Shown here in pieces: positions 32,149 through 43,896 of a DNA stretch of 64,000 nucleotides. Both the position numbers and the translations under genes were made by a program. Each line of letters starts with the position of its first letter. Position 1 is the stretch's first letter. The stretch is from Drosophila persimilis (lineage: Eukaryota > Arthropoda > Insecta > Diptera > Drosophilidae), in NCBI RefSeq assembly GCF_003286085.1, contig NW_020825326.1:2604001-2668000 (forward strand), read 5' to 3'. Below the pieces are notes generated by a model. The model did no database searches. It had not been told where the DNA came from and was given only the letters and a program-made list of their open reading frames with translations.

Positions 32149-34209
32149 ATGCCCACGCCCCTGCCCCTTACCCCTATAGCAAAGGCCAACTGGACTACAA
32201 ATTCGTTTCGCTCGCCGCTCAAACGAAGATGCGCGGCGATCGAGACGGATTCGGATGATGACGATTTTACCTGCCTGCCATTAAATACGCCTTTGTTTAA
32301 GAGTCAATTTGCCAAAAGACTACACCAGGAGACCCGACAGATGGAGTCAGAGCAAGAGTCGCCGACTGTTGGTCAAATATGCACACCGCCAAATAAACCG
32401 AGTGAGGTTCAACAACATAGGGAGCCACAAATGATGGAGTCAAAACGTCAACATCAGCCAGCCATTAATATAAATTTAACGCCCGTCCAACCGCCAATAC
32501 GTAGTACCAAGGTCCCTACACTCTTCCTGCCCCTGTTGCCTGCAATTGTACCCCTTATTAATAAACTAACCAGCAATCCGAACATAGGAAAATTTACAAC
32601 CAAGTCCATGGCCGACAGTGGACTCAGAGTCCAGTGTGATGACATGGCTACATATAACGCCATTCAGAATGCCCTTGCCGAAGATAACATCCAACTTCAC
32701 ACACACCAGCCGCGCAGCGCCAAGGGCTACCGTGTCATAGCTCGACATCTACACCATACTACGCCAAGCAGCTGGATAACTGATGAGCTGGAACGGCTCG
32801 GATATACTGCCCAGTTTATCCGAGGACTAAAGCATCGTTTCAATGGGAGGCCACTGAACATATTTGAGGTGGAAATACAGCCCAAGGCGGATGGCGGCCA
32901 TGAGGCAATACTTGCCATAAAACAACTGGCCAACCAATGCGTCTCGGTCGAGAGACAAGCCAAGCCACGCGACCCAGCTCAGTGTCTTCGGTGCCAGGAA
33001 TTTGGCCATACAAAAAACTATTGTAGACGGCCATTTAAGTGCATGAAATGCGCAGGAGAGCACCCCTCAACAGCCTGCAGGAAACCCAGGCAGGAAGACC
33101 CTAAATGCGCCAATTGTAGCGGCAAGCACGTGAGCTGCTATAAGGGATGTGCCGCCTACAAAAAGGCTCGCAGTCTGCTAAGGGCAAATAGGCTCATCGG
33201 TGAGCAGCAGAGGCAGCAGAATCAACACCAACGGCTTCATCACCAACAGCAGCAAACCGAGCAGCAACGCCCACAACAGCAACGCTACAAACATCAGCGT
33301 ACGCAGCAGCAGCAGCATTAGCAGCAGCCACAGCAGACGCAACGACAAGGTTACCAACAACAACAACAGCAGCTAGCAACAAACAGCGGCAGCGGCAGGC
33401 CGTCGTACAGCCGGGTAGTACGCAGCGGAACTGCTGAGCAGGAGCAGCAGCAGCAGCAACAGCCACGAGCGGACAATCATCAACAGCAGCATCGTCGACC
33501 ACAGAAACAGCAACAGCAACAGCAGCAGCCATATGGCCGCACTGTTGAGCAGCAACAGCCATCGCAAAGGAAGCGGCCACAGCAGCAGCAGCAGCATCAG
33601 CGGCAGCAGCGCGCAAGCGTTGCTCAAGGGGCCAAAGCAGCGCCAGTACCAACAACAATAGCAGCAGCAACGCCCAACACACGCAGGCCCTTGTATAGCC
33701 GAGGTGCTCAAGCCAATCCGGCCGAAAACCATTTGGCCAAGGTCCAGCAGAAGTTGAGGGATGAGCAGCAGCAGCAGCACCACCACCAGCAACAAGAACA
33801 GCAAACAACTCTCCCCGTCAATTTTCAGTCCCATGCCCAAAAGGAAAATGCAGAGTTTTTCTCAAGACTTGAGGCCAAAATTGATAATCTATTTTCTGCA
33901 ATTGTCAAATTAATAAATATCAATTCAAATAAAACAAGCAAAACAACAAATAGTACGTCACCAAACTCTTGGATATGGTCCTGTCTTCCGCCAATGACGC
34001 TTTCTATGTCTAGTCCAGTCCCGAATAGCCTTTTAAACCCAAACGTCAATCCAGTCCAGAATATTTCCACCCACAGTGTCAGCCAGAACGGCAACTCTTT
34101 TAACTCTGCTTCGAAGAAACTGCATCCGGCTTCCTTGTATGCGGTGACTGGAACGCGAAGCATATGTGGTGGGGAAATGTCCGTGGATGCGCCAGAGGGA
34201 AAGCGCTGA
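32149..34209 (+). pseudogene. gag: TART-like Gag with polyglutamine tracts, one internal stop
   Basis: The first ATG of the open frame is at 32149. Residues after about 150 form a jockey-clade Gag core (GLRVQCDDMATYNAIQNAL, GYRVIARHLHHTTP). Three CCHC-type knuckles follow at about 32980-33140 (CLRCQEFGHTKNYC, CMKCAGEHPSTAC, CANCSGKHVSCYKGC). A Gln/His-rich opa region (33210-33800) then carries the frame to FFSRLEAKIDNLFSAIVKLI near 33870. A single TAG at 33319-33321 sits in the CAG repeat, consistent with a CAG-to-TAG change; the same frame is open on both sides. Gag of telomeric elements directs the RNA to chromosome ends. The real C-terminus is uncertain because the ORF2 start is deleted. 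Confidence 0.75.
33205..33800 (+). repeat. Interrupted CAG/CAA (opa) repeat
   Basis: About 600 bp is dominated by CAG, CAA, CAC and CAT codons with short pure CAG runs (for example near 33450 and 33580). It lies inside gag and gives long artificial Leu- and Ala-rich frames on the opposite strand. Confidence 0.85.
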
Positions 34210-37200
34210 TGGAGGCTGTACACACCAACAACGGCTGCAATTTGCTGGCCACCGGTGGTGCCACACACTATCCCTACGACAAAAAAAAGAGACCATCAGC
34301 GATTGATTTTGGAATCTACAAAGGAATTCACGACACTCACCTGACTATCCGTTCAAGCTCGGATTTGGACTCTGATCACTTGCTGCTCAGAGTGGAGTTG
34401 ACGATCGGCAGCGGTGGACGTAGACCTCCTACGCCCACAGTCAGGAAACATCTGCTCCCAGCACGTGCCAATATCAGCCTGTTCCAAAAGTCGCTGGAAC
34501 GGTTGATCAATCTCAACACCGAGATTAGAATAGCGCAGGACATTGATGACGTCGTTGACTTGTTTTTGGACAATATACGGGTAGCAGCAGCAGCAGCAAC
34601 AACACAGAAACAACAGCAGCATCCAAACTCACATCGAAGATGGCCACAGCAGCGACAGCATCAACATCAGCAGCGGTCACAGCAACAACACCGGCACCAT
34701 CACCTTAAGCTGGACGAGGCTACTAGCGAGCTGCTTTCCAACAAACAGCAGTGCAAGAGGATCTGGCTGGCGACCCGCACCATCGAAGCCAGACGAAACT
34801 ACAGGGCGCCGCAAAATCGTCTTAATAAGGGGCTCACAATCCTGAAAAACAATAATATCAACAAACTGTTCATAGGGATTGACAACAAAGACCGCTATCA
34901 AATGCAGAAACTTTGGAAACTGACCAGCACAATCAAAAGACAGCCGCAGCCAAACTGGCCACTGAGGCTGCCAACTATGACTGGAGGCAAGGCAAGTGTC
35001 TCGTGGACAAAGACAACAGCCGAGACAGCCGATGCCTTTGCTACTCGCCTGGAGGAGAGATTCAGCCCGATACTATCCAATTCAGATGAAGAGCGGGCCT
35101 CAATCAACAGAGAGCGGGAGCAGTCAAAACGGCAGAAGCAGCTACAACCGGACCAGGAAATCAGGATTCCCTTCAGGCCAGTCACACTGCCTGAGCTGAT
35201 GCAGATTGTTGATGCATTGGAGCTATCTAAACCACCTGGGGGCGATAAAATCAATAATAAACTGATTAAAAATTTGCCAAAAAAAGCGCTACTATATTTA
35301 ATATTAATATATAACTCCATTTTCAGACTGGGCCACTTTCCAAGTCAGTGGAAACATGCCCAGATAAAAATGATTTTAAAGCCGGCAAAAACACAGCAGA
35401 CATGTGTTCCTACCGGCCAATCAGTTTATTATCTGGCCTTTCAAAAATCTTTGAAAAATTGCTGATGGCGAGATTGTTTGAGGTGGAGAATTTTGCCAAG
35501 GCCGTACCCAATTACCAATTTGGATTTCGGCGGGAGCATGGCACTGAGCAGCAGCTGGCTGGAAAAAACAAGTTGCTCGGCAATTTTTCTGGACATATCC
35601 GAGGCTTTTGACCGAGTATGGCATGAAGGGCTGCTGTACAAGTTGATGAAGCTGCTGCCTCTAAATTTGTACTGCATTCTGGAGAGCTACCTGGCTGAAC
35701 GCACTTTTTGTGTGAGCTGCGGAGACGACGATTTGTCAAGAATCGGAAAAATATCAGCTGGAGTCCCGCAGGGTAGTGTACTTGGTACTATACACGATCT
35801 ATGCCTCGGACATGCCCATGCCCCACCTCATCCCTGACAGCACTGGCTTCCATCCAGAACGGGAATCAATGCTGCTGTCCACGTATGCCGACGACACGGT
35901 GATAATGAGCGCATCTGCAATCCCAATTGTGGCAGTCAAAAATAGCCAGCGATACCTACAACACTTCTCTACCTGGGCCAAGAAGTGGTGCATCAGTGTC
36001 AACGCAAAAAAAACCGGACACGTTATGTATACACTAAGGACATTACGAGCTATGGACATAAGGCAACCGCCGGCTATAAATGGTCAAGTAATTCCATCTG
36101 TCAACAAGCATGACTATTTAGGCATAAAACTGGACAGAAAACTTACCTTTAACTCTCACATAACTGGACTATGCAACAAATTGAGAGCAAGAGCGAAAAA
36201 ACTGGAGTGGCTTGCTGGACCCAGAAGCCGGCTGCCTAACGCAATCAAGGCTATCGTCATCAAGCAGCTCATCATGCCCATTTGGCAATATGGTCTTCCG
36301 GTTTGGGGCGCACTTACATCCGATTCCCAGCTGCGGCGGGTGCAAAGCCTACAAAATAAAATCATTAGACGGGCAATGAAGGCGACAAGGTTCACCAGGA
36401 ACGATGCCATAAGGCTGACTCACAATCTAGACACAAATGAAGAAGTGTTCCATGCGGCAAGTGGGCGCTTCGCCAACTCCTTGGCCTGCCATGTCAATCC
36501 GGAGGCTCGGAAACTATTACTGCAGCCGTATGAGCCACAGCGATTGCAGAGGCCACGATATCTGCAACAGCTGCTCCAACACTTCCGCCCGCTGCAGCCT
36601 CAAAATCAGGATCGGAGCAGCCATCAACAACAACATCCAGATCCGGCCATCTCCGAGGAATCGCTTCCAACGCTGGTCCGTCTCGAAGAGGAGGAGCTGA
36701 AAAGAAAGAGACAGGAGGAATCAGACGCCAGGCAGTTGAGGAACATACAGCTGCAAAATATCATCAATCCGAACCCCGAAAGGTTCAACGAATTGATGAT
36801 AAATTGCCTACGCAAACGTTACCTCACTGGACAAACTCCGCGGGAAAGGGTAGTGGCCCTCATATTCGGCCAGCCACTATCCATACAGAAGATAATCCTG
36901 CCGGATTACGAGGGGGGTCCAGGGACACCAACGCAACCGCAGCCAGCATCCGCGCAGCAGCCTCAACATGTGCGTCAAATTTGCGACCGGCCGACTTCAC
37001 ACCAGAGCTGCCAGACACGGGCTGCAAACAGCAGCCCACGCATCCCAGACGCCATCCATCAACCCAATCCGCAGGAGGCACTGCTCGACCACGGACTGGA
37101 CCTAGTCCGACGGCGCCTCGAACGCGTGGCGGACAGCGACGACGACATCCAAATTGTGGACGACGACGATGACGAAGATGCCGGCCAGCGCAATACACGC

Positions 37201-37756
37201 ACCACTGCAGTCACTCCGCACTTTGGTGCAGCAAGGCGCCGATTATTGGGACGCCGCAATCCGGCCGCAGCAAGTCCAATGTTGCTGTGGTGGACATTGT
37301 CGTTGTACCTGGTAAATGTAAAAATGACATTAAAATTTGCAAAATTATCCCCTCCACAGAGCAATATAAAACGGCACAAAACTCACCTGAAGCGTCGGCA
37401 AACACGATTGCGACACCGGGCGACACCCCTAGTTGCTCCTCCGATCCTTCCTCATGGGCGTCACCACGGCATCCGCGGACGAGAGTCATCACGGCTCCTG
37501 GTTGGCCATGAGTACAAATTCGGAAATGTTTGCGCTGCACACAAAGCGCATCCAAATCCGGGCAAAAATGTTTTTGCAGCACTTCATGGCCACCAGCTAT
37601 CGTCCTCGCACACTCCCGGCCAAATCCTGGGCCGTCTGGGGTCCCACGACGGCGGCCTCATCTACTCCACACGGCTATGTGCCCTATCCACGTGTCTGCT
37701 GCAACATACCTTCACACGCGCACATCCAGCGTCAATTAGCTGCGCAAAATGCCTAA
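34116..37756 (+). pseudogene. TART-like ORF2: endonuclease remnant, RT, X-like region
   Basis: Only the C-terminal part of an APE endonuclease remains: FLVCGDWNAKH near 34130 and SDLDSDHLLL near 34365. The N-terminal two-thirds is missing. The RT follows: PPGGDKINNKLIKNL (35230), RPISLLSGLSKIFEKLL (35415), FGFRREHGTEQQ (35520), FLDISEAFDRVWH (35590), SAGVPQGSVLG (35755) and YADDT with both catalytic Asp (35885). Frames change near 35385, 35575 and 35790. Beyond the RT thumb, residues up to 37756 form a long extra region with a polar linker, an acidic DDDDDE stretch near 37170 and a basic end; more frame changes lie near 37275 and 37450. TART ORF2 has an X domain in this position. No function can be assigned. 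Confidence 0.75.
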
Positions 37757-38158
37757 TACGCTGCTCCCGACGAAGATGACGAATTATGCTGCACCAGTAC
37801 CTGAAAATATAATTAAATTAGATTAAACTATTAATAATTGACCATTTTTGTCTAATACTTATCTTTGTGTAACCAAGTTTCTTTGTACTTACCACCTGTT
37901 TGCATAAATGTACGCCAATTGTTGCGAATGTCAAAATAGGGCTGCCTGACTGATAGAATGTAAACATGTTTCTAGATGTTAATGTTAATGTTAACAGCCC
38001 GCCAATTTTAAAATCACATTATTGTTGTAAGTCAAGCTTAAATGTAAATTGCCATGTCCTAGGTAATAAGAAAAGCTGAAAATAAAATTCCGCCAGTAGT
38101 AAAACTGGCGGGCGAGTGTGCGCAACGTAGGCGTGCACTTGCACTTGCCTTGAAAAAA
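37757..38158 (+). other. TART-like 3' UTR with AATAAA and a hairpin
   Basis: AT-rich untranslated sequence. AATAAA at 38081-38086 is followed by a perfect 8-bp stem, ccgccagt/actggcgg, with a 6-nt loop at 38090-38111, then 41 bp and an A6 run ending at 38158, taken as the poly(A) end. There is no long match to the 5' region, so the non-terminal repeats known from TART were not found. Confidence 0.55.
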
Positions 38159-38271
38159 GACTAAAATGCGAGGAAAATTAGCACTAAACTTACTAAGAAA
38201 CTAAGCATGCAATCAAAATACAAATACCACTGCAACTACTAATTACTAGAAAGGTGTGTGAGGATTAGTAA

Positions 38272-40835
38272 TTAATTAAGAGGAAGAGAATTAGTGTTGG
38301 ATATAATATGGTAGGGGGAATTATAGTCCGAGCATAAGACCCTAAATGGTTCATGCAAGGAATAATTCGATATACAAAGTGGAAGGAACAACGGTATCAA
38401 ATTTCTAGTCAGTCTAATAGGAATCGTGAAGTTTATGTGGCTCAACAGATCAGGGCTGTCCATGTCACCCCTGATCAAGTTGTGCAAAAATATCACACCA
38501 AGCATTTTTCTACGGTTAACTAAGGATGGAATGTTTACTAATAGTAGTCTACTAGAGTAAGAGGAGTCTTACACCCGCATCCCAGTTAAGGCCCCGAAGA
38601 GCAAAGAGTAAAAAGTTGTTCTGTACTGATTCTATACCGTCCTGGTGTACTTTGTACTGAGGGCACCATACACAGGAGCCGTATTCTAAAATCGGACAAA
38701 CTAGCGTAGTATAGAGTCTTTGTTATATAGGGGTCGTCAAATTCCTTTGACCACCTCTTTATAAACCCAAGCACGCCCATGGCCTTATTTACCATAGTAG
38801 AACTGTGTTCGGAAAACTTTAACTTGCGTCTTATAAGACCCCAAGATCATTCACTAGGGTAATTCTCTCAAGAGAACCGCAACATAGGGTATATGTAGCC
38901 AACAATGGGCTAGAACGATGAAATGTCATTACTTTGCATTTCGAGGCATTAAGGTGTAACAATTTTGCACAACACCATGACTGAAAGCTATTGAGATCGG
39001 ATTGCAAGCGAGAATGAAATGAAATGTCCTTGTACTGGACACAGAGAATAACATCATCCGCATACATAAGTACTCGAGAGTATGTTAATACTGAAGGCAA
39101 GTCATTAATAAAGAGTGTGAAGAGTAAGGGGCCTAGATGGCTGCCCTGTGGTACTCCCGAAGAAACCTTTACTGGTAAAGAGAGGGAGTTTTTGAAGAGG
39201 ACTCTTTGAGACCTAGAACAAAGATAGCTAGAAATCCATCTCAGGAGGTTGGGCGGAAACCCTAAAAGGTCAAGTTTATGTGCTAAAAGGGAATGGTTTA
39301 CAGAGTCGAATGCTTTGCTAAAGTCGGTGTAAATAACATCCGTCTGTAAGTTAACTTTCATAATAGCGGATAACTTTGCTATACCTCTATAATTTTTTGC
39401 ATCAGACTTGCTACCTTTTTTATGGAGAGGAATTATAAACGATTCCGTCCAGATCGGGGGAAGCAAGAAGAATCAATCGACAGGGTGAATAGTTTAAGCA
39501 AACGTCCACAGAGAGCCTCGTCGCAGTACCTGAGTACACAACCTGGAACCCCGTCTGGACCCGGTGAAAACACCGGCTTAACTAGTCGAAGATCATGAAG
39601 TAGGGAATATTCATTAAACAAGGGACTGAAAATGCCGTTCGACCTCGGTATACCGTATGGGTACGGATGACCAGAGTAGCTTTCCTCAGAATATGTGGTT
39701 TGGAAAAATTGGGCAAAAAGATCGGCAATTGCCTGATCATTATTTGCCGACTTATTACAAAATGATAGCGAGGATGGGTGTTTACGAAGCAGTAAAACTG
39801 TTTAGGGTCCTGAGAAAAACGTATCCTGCAACGAGATAGGTAATTCTTATAGCATTGAGCATTAAGAACTGAAAAGTTTGACCGAGCTATTACATAACGA
39901 GGGTGAGAAGTAGGAGAGCCCACTTCTTGAAATTTTTTATAAAGTCTTGATTTTAAGTTTTTTAGACTGGATAACTCTTTGGTAAACCAAGTGGGGTTTT
40001 CCAGATCTAATCGGACAAGAAAGCGGGACACAAGAATCAAAAAATGTGCCAAGAGGATTGTAAAAAATGTTTGTGCCTTTTGTGACATCAGTGCACAAGT
40101 ACAAAGCGGACCAATCAAAATCCCTAATGAGGTTATTAAGCTTCGCAAACTCGGCTTTACGAAAGCAGCGGACACGTTCAGGTAGTCTACTCGACCGATC
40201 CAATACAGTTGGTCCTATATCTAGCGACACCTCGAAAGTAGGGTGGGAGGCGTCTTCAGGTATAGTGAGCGGAAGGGCTCGGGTTAACAACACTATGGTC
40301 GGATCCGATACAAAGCATAGATCAAGCAATCGACCCAAGGAATTTTTCACATGATTGACTTGAGACAGGGACAGGTCAAGCAAGCCGTCAACAAAGTCAT
40401 GTCGTGACATGGGCACTAGGATACTAGACTCGTTTACCGAAGACCAAACAGTTCTTGGCAAGTTTAAGTCACCAAGAACTATCATATGATCTTCCGAAGA
40501 AGGTGGAATATATGAGCAAGTAATGAATATAGCGAAAGCGGGAAGAATCAGTTTTACACACAGGAATTCCAGTTCCCATTGGACTTGGACTGTGAAACGT
40601 CCCGACGCGAAATTAGAGTTCACTGCAATCAGAACCCCTCCTGCACGTCGAGACGAACGGTCTTTCCTAAAAGTTGTGTACCGACCTGCCAAAACCTCGG
40701 AACTAAGAATGTCCGGCTTTAACCAGGTTTCAGTAAACACAATAACGTGGGAGACAAATGCAACACTATCCCGGAAAAGAATGCTGAGCTTACTACGCAA
40801 GCCTCTTACATTCTGATAGGTTACTAAAAGAGAAG
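38272..40835 (-). pseudogene. CR1 ORF2: endonuclease + RT, broken (CR1-4)
   Basis: The endonuclease (39937-40800) is open and reads FTETWL, VLGDLNLP (Phe to Leu in the GDFN motif) and LLDLCFVSD. The RT is in pieces: 39582-40175, 39433-39621, 38831-39466 (SSGVPQGSHLG and MYADDVIL), 38586-38795 and 38272-38505. The roughly 130-bp deletion near 39355 removes the QHGFIRRRST region. The endonuclease/RT frame change near 39980 is the same as in the array copies. Confidence 0.85.
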
Positions 40836-41853
40836 TTAGTTTTTTGGAAAGGTGGAAGCAAGACGGGAAGTTGAAGAAGAGGAAGTTGAGGTTGAGGTTG
40901 AGGGTGGCACACTGGAAAGATTTGGAAGGGATATGGGGGGCCTATTCTTCTTCTTAGCCTTAAACTCCTTCACCACCAAATGCTCCGGCCAAAATTTGGC
41001 GGAGCAAATGGTGTCAAATTGAGTTGGGGAGATGCTTATCTTAAACGAGGCTATCTCCCTGGCATAAGAGAAGTTAAATTTCTCCAGCTTTAAACCCACG
41101 GCCTTTATTTTGCTTTGAATAAAAGCAATTACATCATTAGATGAGGTCAGGGGGCAGCCGTGAAACAAAAACTTGTCGTTTTGGTGGGACTCCCACCAGT
41201 GGCTTAGTCACCACAGGCCTAGTACCTGTGGTGTCAATATCCGGAGGTCCGGAACGTCTATTTACTGGTGGGATCGGGATAGACGGGACAACCAGCGAAC
41301 TTGCGGACACCACGGACACGGACGCTGCAGACGTACTTGGCTGCACATTCTCCGAGGCGATGAATTCGGCTACCGAATCTGCATCGCCAGCAGCTGTCGT
41401 TGCCTTTGGAGTGGCAAACGAGATCAACTGCTGCACACTTGGAGTGGTCGGAGTCAATTTTTCGGCGGCGCACGGCTGAGTGACGGTTGGCACTTGCAGA
41501 TCCCGCGGAGTGACCTTTTTGCGCCTCGGAGACTCATTCAGCAGTTTTAAACCGCTAAACTGAGCCTCCATGGCTAGGAGCCGATCGTATTGGTTTTTGA
41601 AACCAACGGTCAGCTCCTTAAAGCCAATCCGCGTCTGCCTCATAAAAGCTACCATGTCTTTCTCCACCGCACGGCATGCCTCGCAACTGTAATGCAAGCC
41701 ATTACGTTTGGTTATAGCATCACTCACGAGGCCAGAAAATCCAGCGCATTTTGCGTGCTCTACGCTGTCGCAGAGCCAGCAGGGGACATTCGGCTGATCG
41801 TGAGTAATCCGCTTCTTACAGGTTTTTTTGGCGCAGACCACAGCGAATTCCAT
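40836..41853 (-). pseudogene. CR1 ORF1 (PHD finger), best-preserved copy (CR1-4)
   Basis: It is open from ATG at 41853 for 238 codons. The PHD-like cluster is complete (CAKKTC, CWLC, HAKC, CEAC). A variable Ser/Thr/Pro region and the RQVFVSRLPPDLI end follow. The remaining C-terminal part is in the next frame at 40836-41168 with a Ser/Thr-rich tail. Apart from that shared frame break I see no lesion, so this is the best guide to ORF1 of this family. Confidence 0.82.
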
Positions 41854-42556
41854 TTTTATTATTTAAATATTTTCTTAAGAAAATTTACGAAAAAAAAGAA
41901 AATTTCCAAAACAAATTGGTATCAGACCAATGTGCCAGACAACGCTCAAAGCGGAATTGGTAAAAAATGAGAGCAGAGTGGAGAGCGGTTATAGCGAGCG
42001 GTACTGAGTAGAGAGCGCTATTGCTCAGAAAGTTTAAAGCGAAAGAGAAAGAACAGTTATTGAAGTTGAAGTGATAGCGAGAGAGTGATAAAACAACAAA
42101 AGCCACAAGACGAGAAACGAGAGCTGTAATGCAATGCAATTTACTCACGTCAACAACACAAACACAACAACCCGACGCCGAACAATTTTAAGTTCAATAA
42201 ATAATAGTTCACCACAAATAAAAAAGGCATGCACTCGCGGAATAGTTTCCAGATAGTAGGTGGATTAGGAAGGTATTTAATGTTTATTTAAGAAAACACC
42301 GGTTGTTTATGTGAAACAAAGGGAAAATATGCGGAGCGCAAACAAAAACGCGTCTGATCTACGAAAGAGAACGAACGATTCTTTCCATTCACTCTTTCGA
42401 ATTCTAGGCAAAGGCTTTTTGCTCATCATTTACTTGAAAAGTGTCTTGCATTCCACGAGAGTACAGTAATACAGTAGAATATAACGATTAACTTACTATT
42501 TTGGTGCATATTGCATGGCGTGGTATCGGTGAGTCCGCAATGTATTGAGTATATTG

Positions 42557-43542
42557 TATATATATACATTTTGTTGTTGTTTATCCTGAAAGTAGATGTA
42601 GATTGTGATATCTTTTACTACTTTTTGTAATCTTTGATTCTCGCTTTCTGGGCCCCCGCTGACATCTCTCCAATTGGCAGGCTCTGATGATCAATTAAAA
42701 TTTGAATTTTATGAAGAGAATTAAAAATGTATAAGTTTCTAAACATTTCATAATGTCAATATCAACCCCACTTATTTCTGCTGTAATTTAGTTTTTCTCA
42801 AAGCCTTGATTGGGGCAGTCCACCTTCAGTGATAGTTTGTCTAAGAAATTTTCTTAAATTATTTTTTTCCTAGTCTTTTCTTTTTCCAAGGTGGAAATGC
42901 CAGACTCTAAGTTTTCCTCTTCAATTATGGAAGCATTTTTTGCAAAATGCTCATTTTAAGGTAAAATTCTATAATCCTGAGTTTTTTTCCATCAATCATA
43001 GTAAGGAAATAGGCATAATTGACAGTAATGGTTCTTTCTTCGTTGACTTTATGTACAAACGGTCTTCTATTTGAAGTTCCGAAGATTCCTTGGCGTATTT
43101 CAATAATATAGGACGGCAATAATGAGCAGACGAATGTCGAGGATTTTTCCAATATTCCTATGTACCCGACTTAAAACGCAGTGGTACAAGCGAAGCCATA
43201 AACATGTTAGAATCTGTAATAGTTTTATCGTCTGTGGATATTGCTTGCTTATATTCACTTTGCACAGAAGATCCATCACAGTCCCATTTGCTGATTTTGT
43301 GGCAGACTCTCAATTTGATGGTGAGGTAAGCTTTTAATGAGCCGTTTGGTAGTATGTTGCACCAGGTCTTAAAGTTTTACTACTGCTGATTCAACCGTCA
43401 CTAAGTTTGCTTCCGGCCTTGCCATCAATTTGGCTTCTGTAATATGTTTGTATTCAGGAAGAACATACGCTTGATGCTGCTGTAAGGAATACCGCAGTAT
43501 TTAATACTTCTCCTTAGACAATCCCAAGTCTAAAAACAACGC
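42557..43542. other. Unidentified AT-rich DNA with a decayed minus-strand frame
   Basis: About 985 bp lies between the CR1-4 5' end (beginning tgtatatatatac) and the BEL-A LTR. The minus strand has a frame from about 43280 to 43040, with one stop, reading MFMASLVPLRFKSG and then EYWKNPRHSSAHYC; it looks like old coding sequence but I cannot place it in a family. No LTR, tRNA or terminal repeat is recognised. Confidence 0.35.
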
Positions 43543-43890
43543 TGAATAAATCAAATGAATCTGTTGATGTAGATTCGCTTGATTCTGGTGATTGTCAATA
43601 TGACAATCGTATGCTGAAATAAGAATGGGTATGCCACCGGTTCATGTACCAGTAACAAATCGTCGCCGCAATCGGTACTTGAACAAATTGGGCTTCGGAG
43701 ATGTGAATACGTCAGAGTTTTCTTTCGTACTGATTTTATTTGGTAAAATTCGAGGTTTATATACAAGTTCTATGAGTATAATGTGGTCCCCATGGTGAAT
43801 GTGTTTATGTCTTCCCAATAGGGCCTTAAATTGTAGTAGACAATGATGGTCCAGTCAGTTGTCGCAAGTTGGCTGGTTCCTGCTCATTCA
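43543..43890 (-). repeat. BEL LTR (BEL-A 3' LTR, 348 bp)
   Basis: It matches 57592-57940. Its ends form TGAAT...ATTCA. The duplicated stretch includes a TATATAAACC-like promoter box on the minus strand (near 43760). Confidence 0.8.
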
Positions 43891-43896
43891 AAGTAT

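Larger units (their letters stand above)
31914..38158 (+). mobile_element. TART-like jockey-clade retrotransposon, main body
   Basis: Plus-strand non-LTR element with an untranslated stretch (31918-32148), Gag, a truncated endonuclease, RT, a long extra C-terminal region and a 3' UTR ending in A6 at 38153-38158. The extra C-terminal region after RT, the opa-rich Gag and the jockey-clade RT together resemble telomeric TART elements. Assignment rests on architecture, and a different jockey-clade family is possible. The element is dead: one stop in gag and at least five frame changes in ORF2. Confidence 0.65.
38159..42556 (-). mobile_element. CR1-4, dispersed CR1 copy with complete ends
   Basis: A fifth CR1 copy directly follows the TART-like element's A-run. 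Its 3' end (gactaaaatgcgagg) and 5' end (gtattgagtatattg) match the ends inferred from CR1-1 and CR1-3. It is more diverged in the RT part, with several indels, a roughly 130-bp loss near 39355 and a loss near 39780. It keeps the YADD box and the ORF1 ATG-GAA, and lacks the 17-bp and 29-bp deletions. It is flanked on the right by unknown AT-rich DNA. Confidence 0.85.

Noticed and set aside
33194-33840. Long Ala/Val- and Leu-rich frames on the minus strand
   Set aside because: They are the complement of the CAG/CAA repeat in gag and have no other support.
23646-38158. Non-terminal repeats shared by the TART-like 5' and 3' regions
   Set aside because: I found no long match between 23646-24199 or 31918-32148 and 37757-38158 by eye.
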